Assembly (NCBI RefSeq): GCF_000247695.1
Contig: NW_004624732.1
Location: 43,435,573-43,499,572, forward strand
Direction of reading: 5' to 3'
Source: Heterocephalus glaber
Taxonomy: Eukaryota > Chordata > Mammalia > Rodentia > Bathyergidae
Length of the DNA stretch: 64,000 nt
Below the pieces are notes generated by a model that worked only from the letters and a program-made list of their open reading frames with translations, was not told the DNA's origin and ran no database searches. The position numbers were made by a program, and so were the translations under genes. Below, piece after piece: positions 12,180 through 23,004 of the stretch; position 1 is the first letter of the stretch, and every line of letters starts with the position of its first letter.

Positions 12180-14840
12180 TCTTAGAAATTAATAGTGAAG
12201 TCATTCTTGGTACACCTACCTGTAAGTAATGTAACTCACAGAGAAGACAGCAAGACTTGAGCCAAACATGCCTGACACATGTGAGCAGGTGGATCTTTAC
12301 AGTATGCAGGCAGAATATTCTACCATCCTGAGCCCTCCACCTTTGTTGTTGCTACTCATTTTAAATGAACTTTAACTTTTATATATTAAATTAATTTTTA
12401 AATACAATATATTCTTTTATTTAATATAGAGTATACATCAGGATAATTCATAGTAAAATAAATTAATGAAATAAAATTGGTGCTTAGATTTTCAGTAAGA
12501 GTTCAGAAATGTTTACTGAAAAGGTAAAAGTTGGTGGCCTTACATATCATTTTCACCAAGCCTAGGATCCAACTGTGAAGCTGTGTTTTAGAGAAGATCT
12601 GAAATGTGTGGTACTCTTCGAGGAATTTAAATGACACACTAGTAAAATCAGAAGAATGTAAAGGCCAGGAGAAGACATGTGAGATTTTCATAGAATGAAA
12701 GACTAAAGGGGGAAAAAGAACCTCACAAACAGTTTTAAGACGTTTTTATCTTCCAGCTCCACAAGGTTGGCAAACTGATATTTTAAAACACAGAGATGAG
12801 GGTCAACTAAGATAGAAAGATATATCTTTATCAAAGCTTCTTGATAAATTAATATTAAGACAATAAAGAAAAGCTCCACTTACCACTTTGTTTTCCTCCT
12901 GGATTCTGAGCTTACTGGGTAGCATTTCTCTCTGTTCAGATCACCAAGCTTAGTTGTGTTTCCTTGTGGAGTGGAACACTGGTGGTACTGATCTACTCAA
13001 GGCCTGTCACAGGAATGTCTCAATTTAAGAAAGCCTTTGTCCTGGATTTCTCCAGTATGATTAAAGAGCAGTGACATTGAGGAGACTCTTAGTTCAAGGG
13101 AATGGACTTCGTTCAGGGAATGAGCCACGCTCAGGAAGTCAGGTGGAAAAGGGAAATGGTACTTCTTTTCAAATTGTCATTGCCCTCTGCTCCAAAGATG
13201 AGAATCTTTCCTAAGACAAGTTCTCGAGGATCTTGGAAGAATCAGAGTTAAGCACTTTCTAGGAATGCTGAAAAGGATAGGTATCTGATTTGTTTTAACT
13301 GCAGGCATGTGTGTGACCAAAGAAAGCAGATTCCTGAAGAGTCTTTTTCCAGATGTAAATATAACATTTGTACTTTATCTGAGCCCATTTTGGATAGAAA
13401 GGGCCCTTCAAAAGTAACACAATCTGTTTGGATTGAGGGTTTGGTACCCAAGAACCCAGACTTCAATTCCCAGTTACATCAATGAACTATGTCTTCGATT
13501 GCTGATTTTAACTCTAAGCTACAAAAATAAAAACTGCCTCTACTTCATTTTTTAGAAAATATGGTGGTAAGTCTAACAAATCTGTTCCCCAACTTATGTG
13601 TTATAAGATACCATACATTTTCAGTTCAAAGCTGTCCATAAATTTATTCAGAGATTATAAGAATCCATTTCCATTTTCTTATTTGTTCAGTCCATGGAAT
13701 TATGAAACATGAGTTTTCACTCTGTTTAAGGTTGTTGACCCCAGCCTATTAGTACCAAGGGTACATATAAGTCTTGGGGAGGACTTCAGTGGTGTGTACA
13801 ATATCTCAGATTGAATTTTTCAAAGCCTTTAAAACATTTAAGTGCAAAGTATCATTATAATATTTATGATATGCTTTTCAGAAAAAAACATTTTAGTGAA
13901 TTTCTTTTTTGTCTATACTTTTACAAAAAAATTTCTAACAAAGACTTTGAGAAATTTCTTTTTAACTAGATTTATTTTTACAAAAAATATTGTAACTTTA
14001 CAGTCAGTAAATTCAAATGATTCTTCATTCCAAATTTAATCTGCTATTATGCTGGACAACCCCCACACTCACATTAGCATTTGAGGATGATCTTTTCACG
14101 AAGTACATAGTCTAACTAGTCTAGCATGGGACGGCAACACCTACTTTGTTTTAGATGTACATGAGCAATCAATTCCCCTTCGAACAATCACAACCCTTTT
14201 CTCCTCAGAGATAGCCAGGGGCAGCAGCAAAGGGTGAAGGAGATCTATCATGAAATGTCCAGTGTCAATGTATTCTCCCAATTTACTTACTGACCTTCAG
14301 CTTGCAGCCACACTCCTGACCCTCATGAGTTGGAGCCTATGGGGGAAATGGCAGAGTCCCGATTCCTATGTCCTGTTGTTCTGTGGTCTCAATTAAGTGC
14401 TAATTAATTACCACTGGCATCTTTGGCATTGCTTGTCAAATTGTATTTAGGAGCATGTTGTCACTGTTGAAATATCAGTGGTCCAAAATCTAGAGCTAAA
14501 AATCCCATGTGTTACTCTATCCTCTGTTTTTCCCCTTTTAAAAGCTGTTTTAAAATTCAATAAATATATCTATAACCACTCCAGGTAGCTTTCAAATCTA
14601 ACAAACAGGATTGGTACTGTCAATTTTGATTGATAGTACTTCATTCATAAACATCCTGTTATTCAGTCTCCACCTGCAGTTGCTGATGTTGCCTGGAATC
14701 AATTAACTCATATAACTTGATTTATTTTACAAAGACATTTTGGGATATGCTGTGCCAGTGATAAAGGTCTTATTTTAACAGTTCTTGATTGCAAGTTAGA
14801 TTGTACCTGAATGGATTTCTGTTTCTGTGTGAATGCATAT
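12180..14840. other. Intron, nothing recognised
   Basis: AT-rich. Open frames are short and unremarkable. I recognised no SINE or LTR. Confidence 0.45.
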
Positions 14841-14876
14841 GCGTGTGTGTGTGTGTGTGCGCGTGTGTGTGTGTGT
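14841..14876. repeat. (GT)n microsatellite with a GCGC interruption
   Basis: GCGTGTGTGTGTGTGTGTGC is followed by GCGTGTGTGTGTGTGT. Confidence 0.95.
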
Positions 14877-15319
14877 CTTGCAAGTGAGTAGGAAGAAAAT
14901 ATTCTTTGAAGAAGTCTTGAATTAAAAAATTCATTTTAAAACCTCATGGGGGGCATTCCCCTGGAATATTCTGACTTTATCTGAAGACTCCTAAGAAATA
15001 TAGATCATTAAATGTTATGTATCTTCCCTGTTCATCAAGCCCCTTTTCCTCAGCACATTAGTGAGTCTTCCTTTAATTCAAAGAACAAAATAGTACAGTA
15101 TTACCAAACCCAAAACACTAACCAAGATTAAGATATTAGAGGCAGACATAATATTCAGCTTCATGTGCAATTTTGTTTTGCTTTGCTTTTAGATGTAAAT
15201 TTTTTCTCTAAATATTTACAAGCTATTGTTCTGGAGCAATCCATTCTATCCCAATTATGTACTATATGAAAACATATCTTAGGCTTCTATATGTACTTAA
15301 GAAAGGCAACATTTAGTCC

Positions 15320-15830
15320 AAGTAACAAAAACCCAACTTAAACTGTCTAGGCAAAAAAGAGAATTTATTAGATTATATAACTATATATTCCATGATTAGA
15401 CGTGACTCTGGGCATAACTAGATTCAACTGCCAAAGGGTATTGCCAGGAATTTGCCTTTTTCCATCTCTAAATTCTGTTTGCCTCTGCTTTAACTTTGTT
15501 TTGACTTTAAAATCTTTTCTCATGGCAGCAAATGGCAGCAACAGTCTTGTATCATATCAGGTTAGCAACCCCATGGGCATGTGAGCTTCTGTTTTGCTGT
15601 GGAAATAAAGAACTCTCAGGGATCGTTCTCCTTGGCCTGGCTGGGTCTCTGGTTTATTCCTTGTTTGTTCCTCATCCATCCTGCATAGCAGAGGAATGCC
15701 TGACTCATCAGCAGGCTAGGAACACAGGCCTAGCTGGTGTTAACTTCACTCAAACACAGAGACTGGGAGTGGTGAGTGGCAGCTTCTGTCAAAAGTCACC
15801 GTACTTCTGAAGAAGAAACAGTGACTGGAA
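15320..15830. mobile_element. Old interspersed repeat, family not assigned
   Basis: TTTTTCCATCTCTAAATTCT, CTCATGGCAGCAAATGGCAG, ATATCAGGTTAGCAACCCCA and GGCCTGGCTGGGTCTCTGGT recall a common mammalian repeat whose name I cannot fix. The 92-codon frame at 15532 lies wholly inside it and is not credible as a gene. Confidence 0.4.
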
Positions 15831-15921
15831 GGCAAAAAAATAAAATAAAATAACAGCAAAACATCCATTTTGTAAATGGTAACTACACTCTTTTTTTCTG
15901 ATGGTAATAATAGTTCAATCC

Positions 15922-15998
15922 AGGCTGGCGATTTAGCTCAGTGGTTCTACCTCCTGCCTTGCAAGCACAAGGTCCTGAGTTTGATCCCCAGTACCAAA

Positions 15999-16028
<30 letters not shown>
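15922..16028 (+). mobile_element. ID-type SINE with an (AAT)n tail
   Basis: AGGCTGGCGATTTAGCTCAG is followed by GAGTTTGATCCCCAGTACC, that is, an A box and a B box in the usual spacing. The tail has grown into about nine AAT units (roughly 15999-16026). No clear target duplication was found. Confidence 0.9.
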
Positions 16029-16029
<1 letters not shown>

Positions 16030-16279
16030 GTACTGTAAATGAAGGTTAATTCACATTGGAGAGCACTAGTGTCTTTAATTATGAAAAGTTGCCTCTCATT
16101 TCCCATTTTCTAGCAAACTGACATTAAGTCTTATCAAGAAAATTGAAGTAATATCTATATATCCATCCATCTGTGCATTCCTTCATCCATGTAATACTAA
16201 TGAGTAACTATGGTGGTACAAGCACTGAGTGAGATGCTAAGACTACAAAAACAAATGTGGAAGGTCCATAAATAGCCTA

Positions 16280-16580
16280 TACACCGAGGCAGTACAGTGT
16301 AGTAAGAAGAGTTGAGGCTTCAGAATGAAATAGAGCTGGGTTACAATCTCAGACCTTTTATTTATTAATTGTTAGTATACACAAAGTTCTCATCCCTTCT
16401 GAGCTTCAGCTCCCACATCTAAAATAAGTGTATTATGAGAATTAAATGAGTACATATGATATGCTATGTAGAGCCAAGCATATAATGTAATTTTTCAGTA
16501 TATATATAAAAACAGATAATACAAGCAAATCATTTTACACACTTCCTGGCACATAGTAAGTGCTCAGGAAATGATAACTG
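16280..16580 (+). mobile_element. MIR SINE
   Basis: GCAGTACAGTGTAGTAAGAA, AGAGCTGGGTTACAATCTCA, GAGCTTCAGCTCCCACATCT, GAGAATTAAATGAGTACATA and CCTGGCACATAGTAAGTGCT run the full MIR length. Confidence 0.8.
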
Positions 16581-17060
16581 GCAGCTATTGTCATGTGAAA
16601 TACAATGAATGACTAGTCCTAATGACAGAAAAATTAAAACACACAAGCAGTATCTATTATGACAGATTTGGAAAAGACTTTAGGAGTTCAACCAGACTTT
16701 CAAAACGCTTCCGTAATTTTGAATTCAGCAGAATTTATCTTCTCTCCAATGAAAGTGTTCCCAAAGCAACTCTCTTCCTTTTTGCTCTCATATTTCACCA
16801 GTTTACATAATATTTAATTAAATTACATAATTACAATAATAAGTACAATGGGCATAAACTTGGTTGGGACTCTCTCCTGGGACGTCTCTCTAGTGAGTGC
16901 AGCTGTGCACAGTTGAGAGTCATTAACCCGCCAGGACCACTGAATGTGCTGCAGGCATTGGTCAGTGTGTTTCACGAAGGAAACGGGGAGCTGGGTAAGT
17001 GGAAGTCAGCCAGGAGAGTTTCTGTGGTATGACAGCAGTCTCTGCTTTCTCTTCATCCGG

Positions 17061-17339
17061 GTCGAGTATTCTTATTTGGGGATTTTTGTTATCAGCATTA
17101 GTTATGGGAATTGTATTTTTGTGGTTGAATAAAATATGATCAAATTGAAATTTTAGTTCAGTTTAATAATATAGGTGAGTGGGTTATTTGTGATGGTGAA
17201 AGAAGTGTTGGTTTTCTTAGTGAAGATGCTGCTGGAGTTGCTGCTCTTTATAGTTACAATTGTTGACTTAATGGTTGTAGCAGGGTGATCATTATTTGTA
17301 GGGATTTTTATAGCTATTGAAGTTACTCATGGGAATTAG
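17061..17339 (+). pseudogene. MT-ND6: NUMT: 3' part of mitochondrial ND6
   Basis: Read with the vertebrate mitochondrial code (TGA as Trp, ATA as Met), this segment gives the C-terminal part of NADH dehydrogenase subunit 6. SILIWGFLLSALVMGIVFLW is followed after a shift by EWVICDG, SVGFLSEDAAGVAALYSY and finally LMVVAGWSLFVGIFMAIEV before TAG at 17337-17339. In the mitochondrion ND6 is a membrane subunit of complex I. Here it cannot be expressed: an extra base in the A run near 17131-17134 and another near 17264-17268 shift the frame, and the TGA codons are stops in the nuclear code. The strong G/T bias on this strand fits the mitochondrial strand on which ND6 is sense. The 5' limit is uncertain by a few tens of bases. 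Confidence 0.88.
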
Positions 17340-17443
17340 ATTATAAGAATAAAAACTAATGGTATAAAGATAAAAAAGGTTAAAAAGTAAAGTTTAATTA
17401 AACCTATTTGGTTGATGTAATGGTTGATAGAGTTGAACTTTTC
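17336..17443 (-). pseudogene. MT-ND5: NUMT: 3' end of mitochondrial ND5
   Basis: On the minus strand, read with the mitochondrial code, the segment ends in NQMGLIKLYFLTFF followed by a hydrophobic tail and TAA, whose complement is at 17336-17338. This is the ND5 C-terminus, which in mammals carries the GLIKLYF-type motif. It faces ND6 tail to tail and the two stop codons overlap, which is the mtDNA arrangement. This part keeps an open frame. Homology fades around 17443, which I take as the insert boundary. Confidence 0.85.
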
Positions 17444-17742
17444 CTCAAATTTGACATATTTACTTGTATTTTTTTAAAAACATTCTATAGCTGATATGTT
17501 TCAAATAGCATAATCAAAATTTCAAACATGCTTCGGGAATCAATTTTGTTATTCTATATCACAGCCATGTATTAGGCAAAGGACCAATAATAAAACGGAA
17601 CATGGAAAATGATATTTGGTGCTACCCTAAATCTTAAATAGCAGGTTATATATTTATTTCTGAAAAAGAAATCATAGAAACTTGTTTCATAATGATGCTA
17701 TTAATTGGGTAGATCCTAGAAGGATCAAACATCTTTCTTGGG

Positions 17743-17811
17743 TTTTTTTTTTGGTACCGGGGATCGAACTCAGGAACTTGCGCTTGCGCAGCAGGCTCTG
17801 GAACCACTGAC
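17743..17811 (-). mobile_element. ID-type SINE, 5' truncated or diverged
   Basis: A T run is followed by GGTACCGGGGATCGAACTCA and the palindromic loop GCGCTTGCGCAGCAGG. The similarity stops after GGAACCACTGA, so the 5' end of the element is missing or changed. Confidence 0.85.
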
Positions 17812-17989
17812 CCAGATTTAGACTTGTGCAACTTCCAGGCTTTTGTTTAAGCATCATGAAAATCAACTAATTTCACTGTTCATGTGAACTGCATTCTATG
17901 GAGTAACTATAGTGTCAAACATTTTGGTGTAAACAACAGTTTAAAGATTAATAATTACTTTTGATGAGAAAAATATTTATGAGCAAAGG

Positions 17990-18215
17990 CATTGTTTTTA
18001 CTTTATTTTTTTGCTTAATCCATGATTTAAATTAATTACACAATGCACATAACATGCTCTGCCTTATAAATAGCTTGCATTCAATAGCAGTTGCACAGAC
18101 TGGAACATCTTAACACTGTTTAAGCGCCGAGAAAGTCACTCTGGCTGGTTCCATTATTTGGTTCAAATTTCCACCCCTGATGTAAACAGCCATAACAAAA
18201 ACATGGACAGGTCTG
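17990..18215. other. Non-repeat intronic stretch, candidate conserved element
   Basis: AT-rich homeodomain-like cores (TTTAAATTAATTACACAATG), AAGCGCCGAG with CpGs, and ATGTAAACAGCC (a forkhead-like TGTAAACA) lie close together and no repeat is seen. Regulatory use is a guess. Confidence 0.25.
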
Positions 18216-18259
18216 ATCATTTCGAGGAAAAGGGCTATTTTAATGCATAATCATGAAGA

Positions 18260-18430
18260 ACTTTGAAAGAAGATCACTCTTGAGAGAGACTGGAACCAGG
18301 TTATCAGAGTAATCATGTGTCCTATTAAAGAACTGAGGTATTACTCTAAGAACAATGGAAAGCCACTAATGGTTTTTAAACAGAGAAGAATGACCCACAT
18401 GATTAAGCAAAGAGAATCCACCACATGCAG
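18260..18430 (-). mobile_element. Short L2-like fragment, antisense
   Basis: GGAAAGCCACTAATGGTTTT followed by TAAACAGAGAAGAATGACCC resembles the antisense L2 segment also seen at 59530. The match is short. Confidence 0.4.
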
Positions 18431-19722
18431 ATGATCTTGGAAAGTTCTGTAACCTGTGTTTGGGGAAAGGCAATGATAGCAATTTAAGTATGCTTGGAAG
18501 AAATTCCTGAAACTGCGCTATGAAAATGCTCAGGCATAAGAGCAGAAAGAGACAGCAGCACCTTTAGAGAAGCTGGCAGAAATCGATGAGAGTGAAGCTC
18601 TCCAGCTACTCAGCTGGGGATCAGAGCTAGATTCTGGTCCTCAAGGGGAAATGAGAGGCAGAACCAAGAATCAAAACCACAACCAGAAGGGCCATTTGGG
18701 AAAACTGGTCCTGGACACCAACCACAGTCTGTTTACATCTTGTAATCGAGGAGCTCGCAAGATCCAAAGGCCCCTTAGGTGAGATAGGCAAAAAATGGCA
18801 TCAACAACCTTGGGAAAGGTCCTTTGTCAGTTTACATCATCATTCCTCTTAAAATTCAAGTAAAATTTGTCCAACCCTCAAAATGTTGTGAAATTAGAAA
18901 TTCAGCATCTCTAAGGTTATCAGAAAGGGTATATGTTTCATCAGGTGGTTCTGGCCTGATTCCTGCTGACGAACTCTCAACTCACCCATGCTTACTGCTT
19001 GCCAATGTCCCTTGTTTTGACAGCTCCTTTGTCTTGCTTTCCAGAAGCTCACTCCAGACTATAGCTTTGGTAGAATTTTACTGAAGATTCAGAGGGGGTG
19101 GAAAGATTATATCACTTCAGTTTAGCAGATCATTTAAAGTGTACGTTTAAATCACAGACATCCCTGTAACCAAAACAGACCTCGCTCACTCTCCTCACTC
19201 CCTTGCCTCACAAAAGCTCATATGCTGTCTTTTCCACTTGGCCTTCGACTTCTCACCATGCCACTCTGCCCCAACACTTGACTTTCATAATCTCTCTTTT
19301 TCCACACAATTGTCAGAAGTTCATTTTTGTGTTCTATACAGCAAATCGGGCTCTCTTTCTGACTGTGTGCTAAGGATTAACTTTTTACAACCAAAATGGC
19401 CCATCAAGATGTTTTTTCTCCCTTAAGTGGAATTTTGTTGTCTGCTATTAAAGTGGAATTTTCCTGAGTATATTTGAATCTATAAGTTGGGCAAAATTGT
19501 ATCTCTAATTATCTCCAATATGGGTTAATATATCTAAACCGATTTACAGACAGTCATCTGAGCTATGCCTGTATGTGTGTACCCTCCTGGACACCACTGT
19601 CTGACTGCACAGGCATGTCAAAATCTACCTCTTGACTTTCCATGACAGGTAGAGATGTAATCTCGGCAGTGAGGCAATTCCCTTGAGCCATTATAAATGC
19701 AAACTATTTCTTCAATTGAAAA

Positions 19723-20072
19723 ATGCTACTGGAAGAGTTCATTGAAAACTCCAGTAAAGAAATTCCTGAAATTGCACTGCGGAAACTAGTAAAAGTGCTC
19801 AGCCATAAGAAGCAATATTCTCACCAGAATGCTGATGCCATTTCAGAAATTTACATCTTGAAAGAGTGTTGGGTGATGGTGATAACAAGTATAATGTCGA
19901 TGATCTGCCAGGTCTGTCGATTGATCCGGTCCCAGGTAAAGCAGGGGAAGCCTACTGTCTTATTGCAAGATGAATGTGGGCCCCTAAACTGTCAGTAACA
20001 CACAAGCTATTTAATGCCTTAAAAGAAAATGAATCCTTTCAAAAAATGATAAACATGGGGTCTACTTAGTTT
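19723..20072 (+). pseudogene. Unidentified possible coding relic
   Basis: A 91-residue frame (19723-19998) begins LLEEFIENSSKEIPEIALRK and continues with a basic, coding-like stretch until about 19862. From about 19866 a different frame reads more protein-like: NKYNVDDLPGLSIDPVPGKA, one TGA near 19963, then KLSVTHKLFNALKENESF and a stop at about 20070. A switch of frame plus one internal stop is what an old processed pseudogene would show. I cannot name a parent protein. No poly(A) tail or flanking duplication was found. It could instead be a conserved non-coding element with chance open frames. Confidence 0.3.
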
Positions 20073-20079
20073 CCAGTGC

Positions 20080-21390
20080 AAGGGCTATATTTTTCTGCTT
20101 CAGCATTGATTTTAACTGCCTACTGTTTGGCAAATACTGAAACCATCCTACCCATTTTTTTTTTGGAATATTAAGTTGCAGATAATTGGAAAAAACACAC
20201 AAGCAAGGATTTAACAGTCATATTCAGCCTACGATATTATTGTGAAACTGCTTTAATACCCTGTCACTCATCCCCTTCCTCCTATTTGTCCCACCTAACA
20301 TCAATGAATCTGACAAAAACAACTCACCAGCATTGACCAGTAGTGTGTTCCCACCTTGGCAGATGACAGACACTTGGACTTTGGCTAGGGCATTAATGAA
20401 CAGCATTAATAAGACCTAATTAAAGAGCTTTTGTTGAAATATTTCCAAAAAAATGAGCAAAATAAAGCTGACCTAACAAAAGTATTTTAAAATCTCCCAC
20501 TGAGCATGCTCAAAGAGAGCATTTTAATTTCTTTTATTTTTAAAATGCTCAACCATTTTCTTCAAAAACTTGGCTTGATCTTCCTGATTCAGAGATAACT
20601 GAAGTCATGCCAACTTTGATGTTTTTAGCTTCAGCTGTTTTAGAGCTATATATGATCCCCCAAAAAAGGTTGGAATGAATTTTTTTTCCTGAGTGAAGAA
20701 GGAAGCATATGTTTTAACCCTCATGTGCCTTTTTTGAAAAAGATGAATTAACATCCTATGTTTTATCCTTAGCTTAAAATGAAGACTTTAGATTGAAAGT
20801 CAGGGAGACATTTTTCAGAAATTAAAATGGAGACTTGGACCTTTAGGAACGAAGACTATGGATTTGATCTGTCTTACCAAATACATGTGGCAGCTTGCGT
20901 GTTTGTGACTATTGTTTTAAAAATGGCAGCAGAGACAAGGCGGCTTAGAGACTTGAGCAACAAGGACCACACACAAACTGAATTTCAGGACATCAAAAGA
21001 ACATAAAACTAATATGCAGAAACACTGAAGCATCTTGAATGCATTTTTCCTAACCAGATATATGACATAAAGATTGGGAAATAAAAATGAACTCAGAAAG
21101 CTTTAATCCACCTGATGGTCTAATTTTCCTTTCTAATTTATAGTAACAAGGAGGAAGGAGTAAACAGTGAGGCCAAGTGGCACCAACTCTAACTGAGCCC
21201 ATTGAAGAAGAGGGTAATTAGAAGGGAGTTGTCAGAGAGGCTTCTTATTACCATATCTACATCCTTTGTTTATTACTGACCATGCCAATGTGCTCTATCA
21301 GATTTCCCTTAAGATCATATAGTCCTCAGGACATAGCAGAGATGGTAAAGAATGGAAGTCGGGGTATTTATGACACCTACGATCACTACC
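20080..21390. other. Intron, nothing recognised
   Basis: Includes a 12-base palindrome TGAGCATGCTCA near 20502. No gene or repeat was identified. Confidence 0.45.
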
Positions 21391-21398
21391 TGGGAAGG

Positions 21399-21838
21399 TG
21401 TTATGGCTTATATCTAGATGTCCCCCCAAAGCCTCATGTGCTCATAGGTGGGGCTTTGGGGCAGTGACTGGATCATGGATGTGTGATACTCATCATTGGA
21501 TTAGCCCACCGATGGGTTTATAGTTATCTGTGGTGTTGGGAGGTGAAGCCTGGTGGGAAGAGGTGGGTCACTGTGAGTGTGGCCTGAGAGGACATGGAGA
21601 GGGATATATACATATCACTCCTCTCTTTATGTGCTCCTCTCTTGGTCATTCACTGCATCCTGCCTGCCTTGCCAAAAACTCCTTCTCCTATGCAATGCCC
21701 CTCTGCCGTGCCACTCTGCCTTGAAGCCAGCCAACTATGGACTGAAACCTCTACACACTGTGAGCCAAATAAACCTTTCCTCCTTTAAGTTGTGGGTGTT
21801 GGGTTTTATGTTTTAGCAATGAGTAAGTAGCTAAGGCA
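21399..21838 (+). mobile_element. Rodent-type MaLR LTR, near full length
   Basis: TGTTATGGCTTATATCTAGA is followed by GGTGGGAAGAGGTGGGTCAC and TGAGCCAAATAAACCTTTCC, and it ends CTAAGGCA. It is the same class as the copy at 10759 but has a longer middle. No retroviral gene remains beside it. Confidence 0.85.
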
Positions 21839-22794
21839 GAAAGTACACTACAAACAATCTTCGTGATACAAGAAAGATGTGTCAAATGGTTCCCCACAAT
21901 CCCTGCTGTGGGTGAAGACTCGCATGGAGGTGGCTGTGACTCAGGTAGTGTGCCTCCAATGTGGCTGCAGATGAGCATTATGGATGACACCAGCCCCTCC
22001 AGATCAGACATATGTCAGTTTTGCTGATGATTAAGCAAGGTCAAGTCTAGAAGTCTAATAACATCAACATGAGTTTCTCTTAAGTCTTAACTCCTACTAT
22101 ATTCTGGTATGTACCCAAAACTCTGGAAGGACAACAAAAAAGAAATAATTGGTAAAGAAATGACAAATGTCTCACTTTCTTATAATGTCAGAAGAACTAT
22201 GGGCAGAAAAATTGAAACCAGAACGAAAGAAAGGTTTAAAAGGAAATTGAGTCTGTGTTTATAAAAGGATTCCAATCCTAGGTGAACTGTCCAACTCAAC
22301 CAGTTGCTTCAGAGAAATATGATTAAAGTGATGACTGAGATGTTCTGCATCCCAGCCTCAGTTTCCTCTATTCCCCTCTGAGTCCAGTGACAGCCAATCA
22401 GAAAAGAACCTGGCCCGGAGGCCTGTCAGTGATGATAATTGAAAACATCTGTCCATGTAGCAAGTGTGGGAAGCCAGTGCTGTTCCCTGACAGAGGGAGT
22501 TCTCAGACGGCTAAGCCATAACCACGACTGTGCTCATATTCTGCTTCATAGACTCTCTCACTGCCAGCTGTCTTTATTCTCCTGCCAGGAAAGCAAGGGG
22601 CCTGGGGCTCTGACCCAGGCTGGGGTTAAGTGAGCTGGGACTGGGAAAAGGAGGGGGATGGGCTGGCTTAGAGTTCTGTGGATAGAGACAAGGGATATCT
22701 GATTGGGAACCAAAGAGACTAGAAGCTGAGAGAACAGAATAGCAAAGATGCAAAGACACTATAAGAAGAACAGAGAGACAGTACTATGAGAATA

Positions 22795-23000
22795 TTTCAG
22801 AATCTAGACCCAGGAGACCTGGGAGTAAGTCTTGGCATAACCATTTCAGCATGACATCAGCCAACTTTCCTAAGCCTCAAGTTTCCCATCCTTAAAATAG
22901 GAACAATAATTATACCTATCTCATAAATCTGTTGTCATGAAAAATAAGATAATGTATTTAAGTCACATAAAGCAAGGACTTAACACTTGTTAACTATGTC
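22795..23000 (+). mobile_element. MIR SINE
   Basis: ACCCAGGAGACCTGGGAGTA, CTAAGCCTCAAGTTTCCCAT and AATTATACCTATCTCATAAA followed by TCTGTTGTCATGAAAAATAA are in MIR order. Confidence 0.78.
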
Positions 23001-23004
23001 GTGA

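Noticed and set aside
15532..15810. 92-codon frame with a secreted-protein look
   Set aside because: It is contained in an old interspersed repeat, and the hydrophobic start is a chance effect.
15922..16000. tRNA-like A and B boxes
   Set aside because: These belong to ID SINEs with A-rich tails and target duplications. No cloverleaf tRNA gene is intact.
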